A DNA stretch of 64,000 nucleotides from Vineibacter terrae (GTDB lineage: Bacteria; Pseudomonadota; Alphaproteobacteria; Reyranellales; Reyranellaceae): assembly GCF_008039615.1 (NCBI RefSeq), contig NZ_VDUZ01000034.1:1-64000 (forward strand), given 5' to 3'. Of this stretch, positions 8,788 to 16,790 are shown one piece after another. A program made the translations under genes and the position numbers. The notes under the pieces were generated by a model. That model had not been told where the DNA came from and searched no databases. It saw only the letters and a list, made by a program, of their open reading frames with translations. Numbering within the stretch: the first letter of the stretch is position 1; each line of letters starts with the position of its first letter.

Positions 8788-9143
8788 CAGGGATGACAGC
8801 GGGGGGGGGCGGGCAACGGCGTGCGTCCATTTCGGCGGAACGCGCTCTAGATTCGGGTGGGGTCAGATTTCACTTGTTCTTTGATCAAGAATTCGATATA
8901 TAGCTCGCATGCCCGCCGCCGGGGCGTGTCTTGAGGGGTTCCGAAGGACCAACGGGCGCCCCGTCGCAAGGGGCGAGGCCGCCGCCGGGCCGAGCGCGGG
9001 CGTTCCGCCGGTTGCCGGCCGACAGGCAACGCCGTCTCCACCAACACCAGGTCCATTTCCATGGCCATCCCAACCCTTGCGTGCCGGCGCGTTGCGCCTG
9101 CCGAGCCGGCTGCGCCACCCCGTTCCGAGCAGCGGTGGCGGCC
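8788..9143. other. Intergenic region, no gene recognised
   Basis: About 350 bases between the transposase remnant and the DUF3987 gene. It contains a run of nine Gs (8811-8819) and a short AT-rich patch around 8866-8902 (TTCGATATATAGC) that might hold a promoter for the downstream gene. Translations on both strands look like low-complexity Arg/Pro/Ala shadows. Confidence 0.4.
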
Positions 9144-12100
9144 ATGAGCGCGCGCGATCTTGCGGACCTCACCCACACCGAGCACGGCAAGCCGCTGCGC
9201 TGGTGGCGCTACAGCGACACCTTCGCCGTCGCCCGCTTCGTGACCCGGGCGGGGCGCACGATCGCCGTGCCGGCGGTCGGCAACGGCACTGCCTGGTACT
9301 GGCACGTGCCGCCGGGATCGCTGCCGATCTACGGCGCCGCGGCGCTGCCGTTGCGGCCCGACGCGCCCGTGCTGGTGGTGCAGGGCGAGGAGGCCGCCGA
9401 CGCGGCGCGCGATCTCCTTCCGGATCATGTCTGCGTCACCTGGGCAGGCGGTCCCAACGCGGTCAACAAAGCCGATGTCGTGGCGCTCAGCGGCCGCGAC
9501 ATCATCCTGTGGCCTGACAAGGACATGCCCAGCCTCACGGCGATGGCCCGCTTCAGCAATCGGTTGCGCGGCGTGGCCCGCAGCGTTGTGCAGGCCCAGG
9601 TGCCGTCATCATGGCCGGCGGGATGGCACTTCGCTCGTCCGCTGCCCGCTGGCGTCACGCCGGACGGGCTGCGGCAGATGGTGCGCGGCATGACGGCGGA
9701 GGCGGCGGCGCCGAACGGGGCAGGCCCGCCTTGCCATGATGCGCTCGCGGATGGTCGCTTGCATGAGCCGGCTTGTCCTGGGGCCCGGCCGGAGCCGGCG
9801 CCGGCCAGTGGCGCCGCCGCCGCGTCCGCGCCGCTGCCGGACGACGACTGGCCCGCGCCTGATCTCTCCTTCCTGGATGCCCGGCATGGCGATCTCCCGG
9901 CCTTCCCCGTCGACGTCCTGCCGCCGTTCTGGCGTGCCTGGACCGGGCATGCCGCCGGCGCTGTCGCCGCGCCGGTCGACTACGTGGCGCTGTCGCTGCT
10001 GGCCGTGGCCGCCGGCCTGATCGGCGATGCCCGCGGCATCTGCCCGGTGCCCGGATGGCGCGAGCCGTGCGTGCTGTGGGCGGCGCTGGCGGGGGCGCCG
10101 TCGTCGGGCCGCACGCGCGGCATGGACGCGATGCTGCGGCTGGCGCGTGCGCTGGAGCATGGCCTGGGCACGACGGGCGAGGCCGCGTGCCGCCGCCATG
10201 CGGCGGCCCGGGAGGCGGCGCGGGCCATCGCCCGTTTGTGGCGCGCCGATGTACGCAACATGGTGATGAACGGGGCGGAACCCGATGATCTGCCGCAGGA
10301 TGCGATGGAGCCGCCGCTGCCGCGCCGGCTCGTCCTCGATGACCCGTGCATCGGCACCGTGGCCGACGCCTTGCGCGGCAACGCGCGCAGCATCCTGCTG
10401 GCGCCCGACGCCCTGGGCGGCTGGCTCGGCCACGTGGCGCGCCAGCGGGCCGGCGCGGATCGGCGCCACTGGCTGAAGGCGTGGTCGGCCCGGCCGTGGA
10501 CCTTCGCCCGCGCGCGTCCGCTGCCGCTCGACATCCCGCATGCCGCTGTTTCGATCCTGGGCACCCTGAACCCCGGAGCGTCGGCGCCCGACGACGATCT
10601 GGCCGCGCGGTTCCTGTTCGTGTCGCCGCGCCGCGCCGAGCTCCGGCCCTGGTCGCCGGCATCGGACGAGGGCGACGCCGCCGCGCTCGATGCGCTGGCG
10701 CGCCTGCGCGACATGCCGGCGGCGGCACGTGACGTCACGCTGACGCCCGACGCGCGTCTGTCGCTCGATGCCTTCAGGCGCGCCCACGACGAGGCGCTGG
10801 ACGGGCTGGAGGGACGCCAGGCCGCGTGGTGGGACAAGGGACCGGGCACCGTGCTGCGCCTGGCGGGGGTGCTGGCGTTCCTCGACTGGGCGGCGCGGCC
10901 GGCCGGCACGGCGGAGCCGGCGCAGATACCGGGCTGGGCCATGCGGGCCGCGGCCGGACTCTGGTGGGACTATCTGTGGCCGCACGCCTGCGCGGTGCTG
11001 GATACTTCAGGCGACGACGGCCGGCGTCATGTCGGCAAGGTGCTCACGTGGCTGGCGGTGCAGCGCCTGCGCGAGGTCTCGCGCGAGCAGATCCGACGCG
11101 ATGCCTTGTCCCAGGCGGTGGACGCAGCCGGCGCCGACGCCATCATCGCCGCGCTGGTGGCGGCCGGCTGCCTGCGCGCCGTCGCGCCTCAGTCCAAAGG
11201 TCCCGGCCGCCGCCGCCGCCGCTGGCAGGTGAACCCAAGGCTGTGGGATGCTCGCTGTCGTCCTGAGCGCAGCGAAGGACCTTGTGGTGGTTGTCCAGGG
11301 AACGGCCGCGTTGGTGATTCGCCCGAAGTATTGGCGCTGTCGTCACCATCGCAGGGTCCTTCGCTGCGCTCAGGACCCGGGGGAAGGGATCCGCGCAATT
11401 TGCGCAACCCCATTGCGGGCGACGGTGATGCGTCACTCCTGCCAGGGGAAGCGCGGCGCGAAGAGGTCGACGCTGTAGTGCGACAGCCGGAACGACTCGG
11501 TGGCGCTCACCAGCGCGGCGCGGATGCCGGGCTCGAGCGCCGAATGCCCGGCATCGGGCACGATCACGCAATTGGCCTCGGGCCAGGCGCGGCACAGCTC
11601 GTCGGCCGTGACGGGTGGGCAGACGATATCGTAGCGCCCCTGCACGATGGTGCACGGCAGATGGCGGATGCGATCGAGCGCCTTCCACGGCCAGCCTTCG
11701 GGCAGGAACACCCGGTTGACGAAGTAGTGGGCCTCGATGCGCGACAGTGCCAGCGCGAAGCCGCCGGCCTCGGCCTCCAGCGGGCCCTTGGCGGCCGGAT
11801 ACAACGTCGAGCAGGCGGCCTCGTAGCGGCTCCAGGCGCGGGCGGCCGGCTGGTGCCGGGCGGGGTCGGGGTCGACCAGCCGCCGGTAGTAGTGGCCCAG
11901 AACGTCGCCACGCTCGGCGGCCGGCAGGTGCCCGACGAAATCGCGCCACGGCTCGGGGAACACGGTGCGCATGCCCTGGAGGAACCACTGCACCTCCTCG
12001 TCGCGCCCCAGGAAGATGCCGCGCAGGATGAAGCCGAGGCAGCGGTCGGGATAGTGCTGGCCATAGGCAAGCGCCAGCGTCGAGCCCCAGGAGCCGCCGA

Positions 12101-12422
12101 ACACCAGCCATTGCCGCACGCCCAGGTGCTGGCGCAGCTTCTCGAGGTCGTCGATCAGGTGCGGCGTCGTGTTGTCGGTGACGTCGCCCAGCGGCAAGGA
12201 GCGCCCGGCGCCGCGCTGGTCGAAGATGATGATGCGATAGAAGGATGGATCGAAGAAGCGGCGATGCACCGGCGCCGAGCCGGCGCCGGGGCCGCCGTGC
12301 AGGAACACGACGGGCACGCCGTCGGGATTGCCGCTCTGTTCCCAGTAGAGCGTATGGCGGCTGTCGACCGCCAGCATGCCGCTGGCGTAGGGGACGATGT
12401 CCGCGAACAGTTCCGACCGTAG
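9144..12422 (+). CDS. DUF3987-type primase/helicase-like protein whose frame reads through into antisense sequence
   Basis: From the ATG at 9144 (MSARDLADLTHTEHGK) a TOPRIM-like N-terminal part contains VQGEEAADAARDLL and GRDIILWPDKDMPS. A long DUF3987 region follows (about residues 240-690; for example LSLLAVAAGLIGDARGI, LLAPDALGGWLGHVARQ, RFLFVSPRRAELRPW, AAWWDKGPGTVLRLAGVLAF). The recognisable protein ends at WQVNPRLW (about 11246), where homologues I know of stop. Here a palindromic repeat begins instead and the frame stays open to 12422, antisense to the prolyl aminopeptidase gene. The last 390 or so residues are thus probably not functional sequence. Such proteins are typical of plasmid, phage and integrative-element replication modules; this copy may be a relic. 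Confidence 0.6.
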   Translation: MSARDLADLTHTEHGKPLRWWRYSDTFAVARFVTRAGRTIAVPAVGNGTAWYWHVPPGSLPIYGAAALPLRPDAPVLVVQGEEAADAARDLLPDHVCVTWAGGPNAVNKADVVALSGRDIILWPDKDMPSLTAMARFSNRLRGVARSVVQAQVPSSWPAGWHFARPLPAGVTPDGLRQMVRGMTAEAAAPNGAGPPCHDALADGRLHEPACPGARPEPAPASGAAAASAPLPDDDWPAPDLSFLDARHGDLPAFPVDVLPPFWRAWTGHAAGAVAAPVDYVALSLLAVAAGLIGDARGICPVPGWREPCVLWAALAGAPSSGRTRGMDAMLRLARALEHGLGTTGEAACRRHAAAREAARAIARLWRADVRNMVMNGAEPDDLPQDAMEPPLPRRLVLDDPCIGTVADALRGNARSILLAPDALGGWLGHVARQRAGADRRHWLKAWSARPWTFARARPLPLDIPHAAVSILGTLNPGASAPDDDLAARFLFVSPRRAELRPWSPASDEGDAAALDALARLRDMPAAARDVTLTPDARLSLDAFRRAHDEALDGLEGRQAAWWDKGPGTVLRLAGVLAFLDWAARPAGTAEPAQIPGWAMRAAAGLWWDYLWPHACAVLDTSGDDGRRHVGKVLTWLAVQRLREVSREQIRRDALSQAVDAAGADAIIAALVAAGCLRAVAPQSKGPGRRRRRWQVNPRLWDARCRPERSEGPCGGCPGNGRVGDSPEVLALSSPSQGPSLRSGPGGRDPRNLRNPIAGDGDASLLPGEARREEVDAVVRQPERLGGAHQRGADAGLERRMPGIGHDHAIGLGPGAAQLVGRDGWADDIVAPLHDGARQMADAIERLPRPAFGQEHPVDEVVGLDARQCQREAAGLGLQRALGGRIQRRAGGLVAAPGAGGRLVPGGVGVDQPPVVVAQNVATLGGRQVPDEIAPRLGEHGAHALEEPLHLLVAPQEDAAQDEAEAAVGIVLAIGKRQRRAPGAAEHQPLPHAQVLAQLLEVVDQVRRRVVGDVAQRQGAPGAALVEDDDAIEGWIEEAAMHRRRAGAGAAVQEHDGHAVGIAALFPVERMAAVDRQHAAGVGDDVREQFRP
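11260..11376. repeat. Palindromic repeat (perfect 22-bp arms)
   Basis: Arms at 11260-11281 and 11355-11376 are exact reverse complements (GTCCTGAGCGCAGCGAAGGA plus CC) around a 73-base loop. The arm resembles the widespread GAGCGCAGCGAAGGACC-type intergenic repeat. It starts thirteen bases after the last conserved codon of the DUF3987 gene and lies upstream of the 3' end of the convergent pip gene. Confidence 0.8.
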
Positions 12423-12443
12423 CGGGTTCTCCGACCTCGGCAT
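11433..12443 (-). CDS. pip: Prolyl aminopeptidase (proline iminopeptidase)
   Basis: This 336-residue cytosolic serine peptidase releases N-terminal proline. The S33-family features are clear: HTLYWEQSGNPDGVPVVFLH followed by GGPGAG, then IIFDQRGAGRS. The nucleophile is in GGSWGSTLALAY, and the acid and His are in QGRYDIVCPP and PDAGHSALEPG. Substrate-pocket stretches RGIFLGRDEEV and YFVNRVFLP are conserved. I chose the start at 12443 (MPRSENPLRSELF) because it gives the usual length and has GAGG just upstream; an in-frame ATG at 12506 would add 21 residues without a ribosome-binding site. The gene is antisense to the read-through tail of the DUF3987 frame, and is by far the better coding call in this stretch. 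Confidence 0.9.
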   Translation of the reverse strand: MPRSENPLRSELFADIVPYASGMLAVDSRHTLYWEQSGNPDGVPVVFLHGGPGAGSAPVHRRFFDPSFYRIIIFDQRGAGRSLPLGDVTDNTTPHLIDDLEKLRQHLGVRQWLVFGGSWGSTLALAYGQHYPDRCLGFILRGIFLGRDEEVQWFLQGMRTVFPEPWRDFVGHLPAAERGDVLGHYYRRLVDPDPARHQPAARAWSRYEAACSTLYPAAKGPLEAEAGGFALALSRIEAHYFVNRVFLPEGWPWKALDRIRHLPCTIVQGRYDIVCPPVTADELCRAWPEANCVIVPDAGHSALEPGIRAALVSATESFRLSHYSVDLFAPRFPWQE

Positions 12444-12570
12444 GCGCCTCGTGCTCTCCCGGCAGACGCGCGGCGCCCAGCCGAGGCTGGCATCCGTCGC
12501 ATTCATGATCGATGCTGATCTTATGCGAATGCCCGGTCGGGTCAAATGCTCCGCACTTCCGTTTGTGCCT

Positions 12571-12663
12571 GCACCTTCTGTCATCCCGAGCGCAGCGAGG
12601 GATCTCCCGCGAATTGCCCACTGTGCGTCTTGCCGCAGGAGATCCCTCGCTGACAGAAGGTGC
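12571..12663. repeat. Palindromic repeat of the GAGGGATCTCC family
   Basis: Two nested pairings are visible. The outer arms 12571-12582 and 12652-12663 (GCACCTTCTGTC/GACAGAAGGTGC) and the inner arms 12594-12607 and 12638-12651 (AGCGAGGGATCTCC and complement) are perfect. They are separated on one side only by eleven bases (ATCCCGAGCGC). The inner core recurs at 41619-41707. The element lies in the divergent gap between pip and the nuclease gene. Confidence 0.85.
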
Positions 12664-12706
12664 GATAGATGTGTGAGCACGACGGCCACCTTCGCGAGGA
12701 GAAGCA

Positions 12707-13519
12707 ATGTGGCGCATTGTCAGGATCGTCGCGTGCCTGTTTTTCCTGGCGCTCGGACTGGACACCGCCGCGGCTGCGGGCTGCGACGATGCCGCCATCG
12801 CCGTGACCGGTGCGCGCGCGCTGGACGGCGACACGTTTCGGACCGACGACGGCCAGGAGTGGCGGCTGGCCGGCGTGCTGGCGCCCAAGCGTGGCGACGG
12901 CGCCCGTGCGCCGCTCGATGCCGGCGACGGCAGGCGTTCTCGCGCCTCTCCCGCCGACGACGCGCAGGCGGCGCTGGATGCGCTGGTCCTGCGCCGGGCC
13001 CTGCGGCTGATCCCGGTCGGGGCTGCCGCCGATCGCCATGCGCGCCGCCTCGCGATCGCGCGCGACGCGTCCTGCCGGTCGCTGGCCGAGCGCCTCCTCG
13101 CCGACGGCCATGCCCGCGTCTATCCCACTTTTGTTACAAGAAGCCTGGTGCCGCCGCTGTATGCTGCGGAGGCCATGGCGCGCGCAGCAACGCGCGGCCT
13201 GTGGGCCGACAGCCGATATCGCCTGCTGCATCCGTCCGAGATCGGCGCCCGGTTCGACTCGTACGTCGTCGTCGAGGAGCGACCGCAGTCGGTGATCACC
13301 GGCCGTGCCGGCACGACATTGTCGTTCGGCGACGATCGGCGGCGCGATTTCGGCGTGACGATCGAGCCCAAGGTCCGCAAACTGCTGGCTGCGGCAGGCC
13401 TTGAGCCTGCCGTTCTTGTCGGGCGGCGCATCCGGGTGCGCGGCTGGTTGCGCAATCGTGGCGGCGTGCCGGTGATCGAGCTAGCGGTGCCGGAGCAGTT
13501 GGAGGTGGTCGAGCGATGA
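12707..13519 (+). CDS. Exported thermonuclease (SNase)-like protein
   Basis: The 270-residue product has a signal peptide (residues 1-24, ending LDTAAAAGC). A staphylococcal-nuclease-like segment RALDGDTFRTDDGQEWRLAG follows, the usual site of the catalytic Asp/Arg and metal ligands. Further SNase-like stretches are AERLLADGHARVYP and AAEAMARAATRGLWADSRY. A C-terminal OB-type domain (about 190-270) ends in GRRIRVRGWLRNRGGVPVIE. Active-site residues are only partly recognisable, so catalysis is uncertain. The stop codon overlaps the start of the M48 protease gene (ATGA), which indicates co-translation with the envelope protease and transpeptidase. Confidence 0.8.
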   Translation: MWRIVRIVACLFFLALGLDTAAAAGCDDAAIAVTGARALDGDTFRTDDGQEWRLAGVLAPKRGDGARAPLDAGDGRRSRASPADDAQAALDALVLRRALRLIPVGAAADRHARRLAIARDASCRSLAERLLADGHARVYPTFVTRSLVPPLYAAEAMARAATRGLWADSRYRLLHPSEIGARFDSYVVVEERPQSVITGRAGTTLSFGDDRRRDFGVTIEPKVRKLLAAAGLEPAVLVGRRIRVRGWLRNRGGVPVIELAVPEQLEVVER

Positions 13520-15000
13520 TTGTGCCAAACCTGGAGCAGCGCCTGCGTCGGGTGCTCTCCTTGCTGCTGGCGGTGCTCGGACTGGCTCTCGTGACCGCCT
13601 GCGCGCCCTCGAACGATACGACGGCAACGACGACGGCGCCGGCTGCGGCCCGCGAGGGGCAGCCGGTGCTCGCCGATGCGCAGCGCGCGGCGGCGTTGCG
13701 GCGCTATGGCGGTCCCTACACCGAAGGGTCGGTCGCGGGCTACGTCGAGCGCGTCGGCCAGCAGCTCGTGGCGGCCAACGGCCTGGGCACCGGCATCTGG
13801 CGGTTCACGGTGCTGAGCTCGCCGCAGGTGAATGCGTTCGCGACCGAGCAGGGCGATGTGTTCGTCACGCGCGGCCTGCTCGCGGTGCTGCAGGACGAAG
13901 CCGAGCTGGCAGCGGTGATGGGCCATGAGATGGGGCATGTGCTGGCCCGGCACGCCGCCCAGCGCCGGGCCCAGGAAGCACGGATCTACCAGACGGTGAT
14001 CGAGGTGGCGCGCAGCACGCGCGATCCGCAATTGGCACTGGCCTTCGCCGAGATGGAACTGGTGCAGGCGCGCGCCTATTCGCGCGACCAGGAATTCGAG
14101 GCCGACCGCATCGCCGTCCAGCTCCTGACCAAGGCCGGCTATGATTCGACCGCCGCGGCGCGGTCGTTGCAGCGGCTGCTGGACTACAACGTGCTGCAGG
14201 CCCGCGTGCTGGGCCTGCCGCCGGATGTCTTCGATCGGCAGAGCCGCTTCGCCACGCATCCGCGCACGGTCGATCGCGTCGAGGCGGCGCGCATCGCGGC
14301 CGGCGGCGGCAATGTCAGCGGCCGCCGCGACAGCGACGCCTACCTCGATGCGCTGAACGGCATGCTGTACGGCGATCCGCCGCAGGAGGGCTTCGCACGC
14401 GGCCGGCGCTTCCTGCATCCGCAGCTCGGCTTCGCGTTCGAGGCGCCGATGGGCTACACGCTGCTGAACAGCCCGCAATCGGTGCAGGCGCGAGGACCGG
14501 ACAACGCCTACATGGTGTTCGGCTGCACCGCGCGCCGTCCTGACGGCAACATGATCGATTCGATGCGTCGCCTGTTTCCGTCGGTGCCGTTGAGCGACGC
14601 GCGCACGCTGGTGATCAACGGCTTCGAGGCCGCCACCGGCGTCACGCCCCGCTCCTCGACCAGCGGCGATGTCGATGGCCGGGTCGTGGCCATCAATTTC
14701 CCGCCCGGCCTGTGCACGTTCCTGCTGGTGTCGCGCGCCGTCGGGCCGGCGGTGCGCGCCGAGGAGCTGTTCCATGCCGCCCGGACGTTTCGCCGCCTGA
14801 GCGCGAGCGAGGTGGCGCAGGCGCGGCCGCGGCGGCTGGTGGTGGTGACGGTGAAGCCGGGCGACACGCCCGAGCGCCTGGCGGCGCGCAGCCCGGCCGA
14901 TGACGGCTATCGCCTGGCGCGTTTCCTGATGATGAACGGGCTGCAGCCGGGTGATCAGCTGTCGCCGGGACAGCGCGTCAGGATCGTGGTGAGCGAGTGA
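13516..15000 (+). CDS. M48-family metalloprotease lipoprotein with LysM-like C-terminus (BepA/YfgC-like)
   Basis: This 494-residue periplasmic lipoprotein has a lipobox (ALVTAC, Cys29). The gluzincin motif HEMGH is at 137-141, with the third zinc ligand Glu193 in EFEAD, as in M48C proteases that degrade misassembled outer-membrane proteins. A central domain of unknown function (about 275-430) follows. The C-terminal 50 residues (VVVTVKPGDTPERLAARS, then LQPGDQLSPGQRVRIV) look like a LysM or related cell-wall-binding module. The gene overlaps the upstream nuclease and the downstream L,D-transpeptidase genes by four bases each, so the trio probably works at the cell envelope. Confidence 0.92.
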   Translation: MIVPNLEQRLRRVLSLLLAVLGLALVTACAPSNDTTATTTAPAAAREGQPVLADAQRAAALRRYGGPYTEGSVAGYVERVGQQLVAANGLGTGIWRFTVLSSPQVNAFATEQGDVFVTRGLLAVLQDEAELAAVMGHEMGHVLARHAAQRRAQEARIYQTVIEVARSTRDPQLALAFAEMELVQARAYSRDQEFEADRIAVQLLTKAGYDSTAAARSLQRLLDYNVLQARVLGLPPDVFDRQSRFATHPRTVDRVEAARIAAGGGNVSGRRDSDAYLDALNGMLYGDPPQEGFARGRRFLHPQLGFAFEAPMGYTLLNSPQSVQARGPDNAYMVFGCTARRPDGNMIDSMRRLFPSVPLSDARTLVINGFEAATGVTPRSSTSGDVDGRVVAINFPPGLCTFLLVSRAVGPAVRAEELFHAARTFRRLSASEVAQARPRRLVVVTVKPGDTPERLAARSPADDGYRLARFLMMNGLQPGDQLSPGQRVRIVVSE

Positions 15001-15575
15001 CGGTCTTCGCGGTCGCAGCCGATGCTGCCGATGCCACGCGTGGCCGGGTCGTCATCCCCGGCGCCGGCGACCGGCCCTGCGCCCTGGGCCGCGGCGGTGC
15101 GCGCATCGACAAGCGCGAGGGCGACGGCGCGACACCGATCGGCACCTGGGCGCTGCGCCGCGTCTGGTACCGGGCCGACCGGCTGAGCGCGCCGCCGGCG
15201 AGCGTGCTGCCGCTGCGGGCGATCGTCGCCAGCGACGGCTGGTGCGACGATGCGTCCTCGCCCGACTACAACCGGCCGGTGACGCTGCCGCACCCGGCGC
15301 GCCACGAGCGGCTGTGGCGGGACGACGCGGTCTACGATGTCGTCGTCGAGCTGGGCTACAACGACGATCCACCGGTGGCGGGGCGCGGCAGCGCCATCTT
15401 CCTGCATGTGGCGCGTCCGCACTTCACGCCGACCGAGGGCTGCGTCGCCCTGGCGCGCGACGACCTGCTGGCCCTGCTGCGGGCGTGCGACGGCAACGAC
15501 GCCTTGCGCGTGACGGCTTCGTCGGTCGGGCCGCGCCGCTCCAGCGGCGCCTCTTCGTCTTCCCCACCAGGATAA
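14997..15575 (+). CDS. L,D-transpeptidase family protein (YkuD-like)
   Basis: The protein has 192 residues and starts with GTG in a GTGA overlap with the protease gene. The catalytic motif is seen as SAIFLHVARPHFTPTEGCVA: conserved His, then GC with the nucleophilic Cys. Earlier YkuD hallmarks are GRGGARIDKREGDGATPIG and the DASSPDYNRPV region. No signal peptide is apparent from this start. It would cross-link or modify peptidoglycan stem peptides. The last 17 residues (SVGPRRSSGASSSSPPG) and the stop codon are contributed by a palindromic repeat (15532-15597), so the native C-terminus has been replaced or extended. Confidence 0.85.
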   Translation: MTVFAVAADAADATRGRVVIPGAGDRPCALGRGGARIDKREGDGATPIGTWALRRVWYRADRLSAPPASVLPLRAIVASDGWCDDASSPDYNRPVTLPHPARHERLWRDDAVYDVVVELGYNDDPPVAGRGSAIFLHVARPHFTPTEGCVALARDDLLALLRACDGNDALRVTASSVGPRRSSGASSSSPPG

Positions 15576-15597
15576 AGAGCGCCGCTGGAGCGGCGCG
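15532..15597. repeat. Perfect 19-bp inverted repeat overlapping the L,D-transpeptidase 3' end
   Basis: Arms 15532-15550 and 15579-15597 (CGCGCCGCTCCAGCGGCGC and complement) are perfect, with a 28-base loop that contains the transpeptidase stop codon. Each arm is itself almost palindromic. It could also act as a terminator-like structure before the kinase gene, but no U-tract follows. Confidence 0.85.
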
Positions 15598-15681
15598 ACC
15601 TGACCGAATGAGCGTCTCGCCGCCACCCGCGGCGGCCGATATACTGCGCCCGTAACCAATGAGAACAGCGAGTCCCCCCTC

Positions 15682-16656
15682 ATGAAGGCTTCCTACGACG
15701 TGCTCGGCATCGGCAATGCCATCGTCGACGTCCTGGCGCGCACCGACGACGAGTTCCTGCGGTTCAACCGGCTGGCCAAGGGGGCGATGTCGCTGATCGA
15801 CGCCGAGCGTGCCGAGGCGCTGTACCAGGCGATGCGCGGCGCCGTGGAATGCTCGGGTGGATCGTGCGCCAACACCATGGCCGGCATCGCCTCGCTGGGC
15901 GGCCGGGCGGCCTATATCGGCAAGGTGCGCGCCGACGGCCTGGGCTGGACGTTCCGCCACGACATCCGCAGCGTGGGCGTGGCGTTCGACACGCCGGCCG
16001 CGACGTCCGGGCCGTCGACCGCACGCTGCCTCATCTTTGTCACACCCGACGCCCAGCGCACGATGAACACTTATCTCGGCGCGTGCGTCACCCTGACGGC
16101 GGCCGACATCGACCCCGTGCTCGTCGGCTCGGCCGCGGTCACATATATCGAGGGCTACCTGTGGGATCCACCGGATGCCAAGGCCGCGGTGGTGAAGGCG
16201 ATGGACGCCGCGCATGCCGCCGGGCGCCAGGTCGCGCTGACCTTGAGCGATTCCTTCTGCGTCGACCGCTGGCGCGCCGAGTTCCTCGACCTGGTGCGCA
16301 CCCGGGTCGACATCCTGTTCGCCAACGAAAGCGAGCTGCTGTCGCTCTACCAGGTGAGCACGTTCGACGAGGCCCTGCAGGCGGTGCGCAGCGAGGGCAA
16401 GGTCGCGGCGCTGACACGCAGCGCCAAGGGCTCGGTGGTGGTGCGCGGCGAGGAGGTCCATGTCGTGGACGCGGCGCGCGTCGGCCAGGTCGTCGATACG
16501 ACCGGCGCCGGCGATCTCTATGCCGCGGGCTTCCTGTATGGCTTCACGCGCGGCCTGCCGCTGGCCGAGTGCGCGCGGATCGGCGGCGTGGCGGCGGCCG
16601 AGATCATCTCGCATTTCGGCGCCCGACCCGAGACGCCGCTGAAGACGCTGATCTAG
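15682..16656 (+). CDS. PfkB-family sugar/adenosine kinase
   Basis: A 324-residue cytosolic ribokinase-fold kinase. The N-terminal signature DVLGIGNAIVDVLA and the substrate loop GGSCANTMAGIASLGGR are typical of adenosine kinase-like members. The C-terminal PfkB signature VDTTGAGDLYAAGFLYG contains the anion hole and catalytic base Asp. The central YIEGYLWDPP and DILFANESE stretches are also characteristic. It is annotated in many alphaproteobacteria as adenosine kinase; the exact substrate remains inferred. The gene stands between two palindromic repeats, so it is probably an independent transcription unit. Confidence 0.9.
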   Translation: MKASYDVLGIGNAIVDVLARTDDEFLRFNRLAKGAMSLIDAERAEALYQAMRGAVECSGGSCANTMAGIASLGGRAAYIGKVRADGLGWTFRHDIRSVGVAFDTPAATSGPSTARCLIFVTPDAQRTMNTYLGACVTLTAADIDPVLVGSAAVTYIEGYLWDPPDAKAAVVKAMDAAHAAGRQVALTLSDSFCVDRWRAEFLDLVRTRVDILFANESELLSLYQVSTFDEALQAVRSEGKVAALTRSAKGSVVVRGEEVHVVDAARVGQVVDTTGAGDLYAAGFLYGFTRGLPLAECARIGGVAAAEIISHFGARPETPLKTLI

Positions 16657-16665
16657 GCATGTCGA

Positions 16666-16771
16666 TTTCGGACCGCGCGCGTCCACGCGCGCATCCGCTT
16701 GTAGCAAGGCGTAGAGCGGAGACTGTCGCGGCGATCGCGTCGGTGCGCGCGTGGACGCGCGCGGTCCGAAA
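16666..16771. repeat. Perfect 28-bp inverted repeat between kinase and transporter genes
   Basis: Arms 16666-16693 and 16744-16771 are exact reverse complements, starting TTTCGGACCGCG, with a 50-base loop. It sits ten bases after the kinase stop. Transcribed, it would form the most stable hairpin in the window and may serve as a terminator or mRNA-stabilising element. Confidence 0.88.
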
Positions 16772-16790
16772 GAAGAGCTGAGGATTTGCA

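Noticed and set aside
8811-8819. G9 tract as a phase-variation switch
   Set aside because: It lies outside any recognisable gene or promoter, next to a decayed transposase.
9609-10985. Long minus-strand frames opposite the DUF3987 gene
   Set aside because: Low-complexity Arg/Ala/Pro/Gly translations with no motif; the plus strand has recognisable domains.
11247-12422. C-terminal 390 residues of the DUF3987 frame as a genuine domain
   Set aside because: They are the reverse complement of the well-conserved prolyl aminopeptidase gene plus a repeat, and resemble no protein family.
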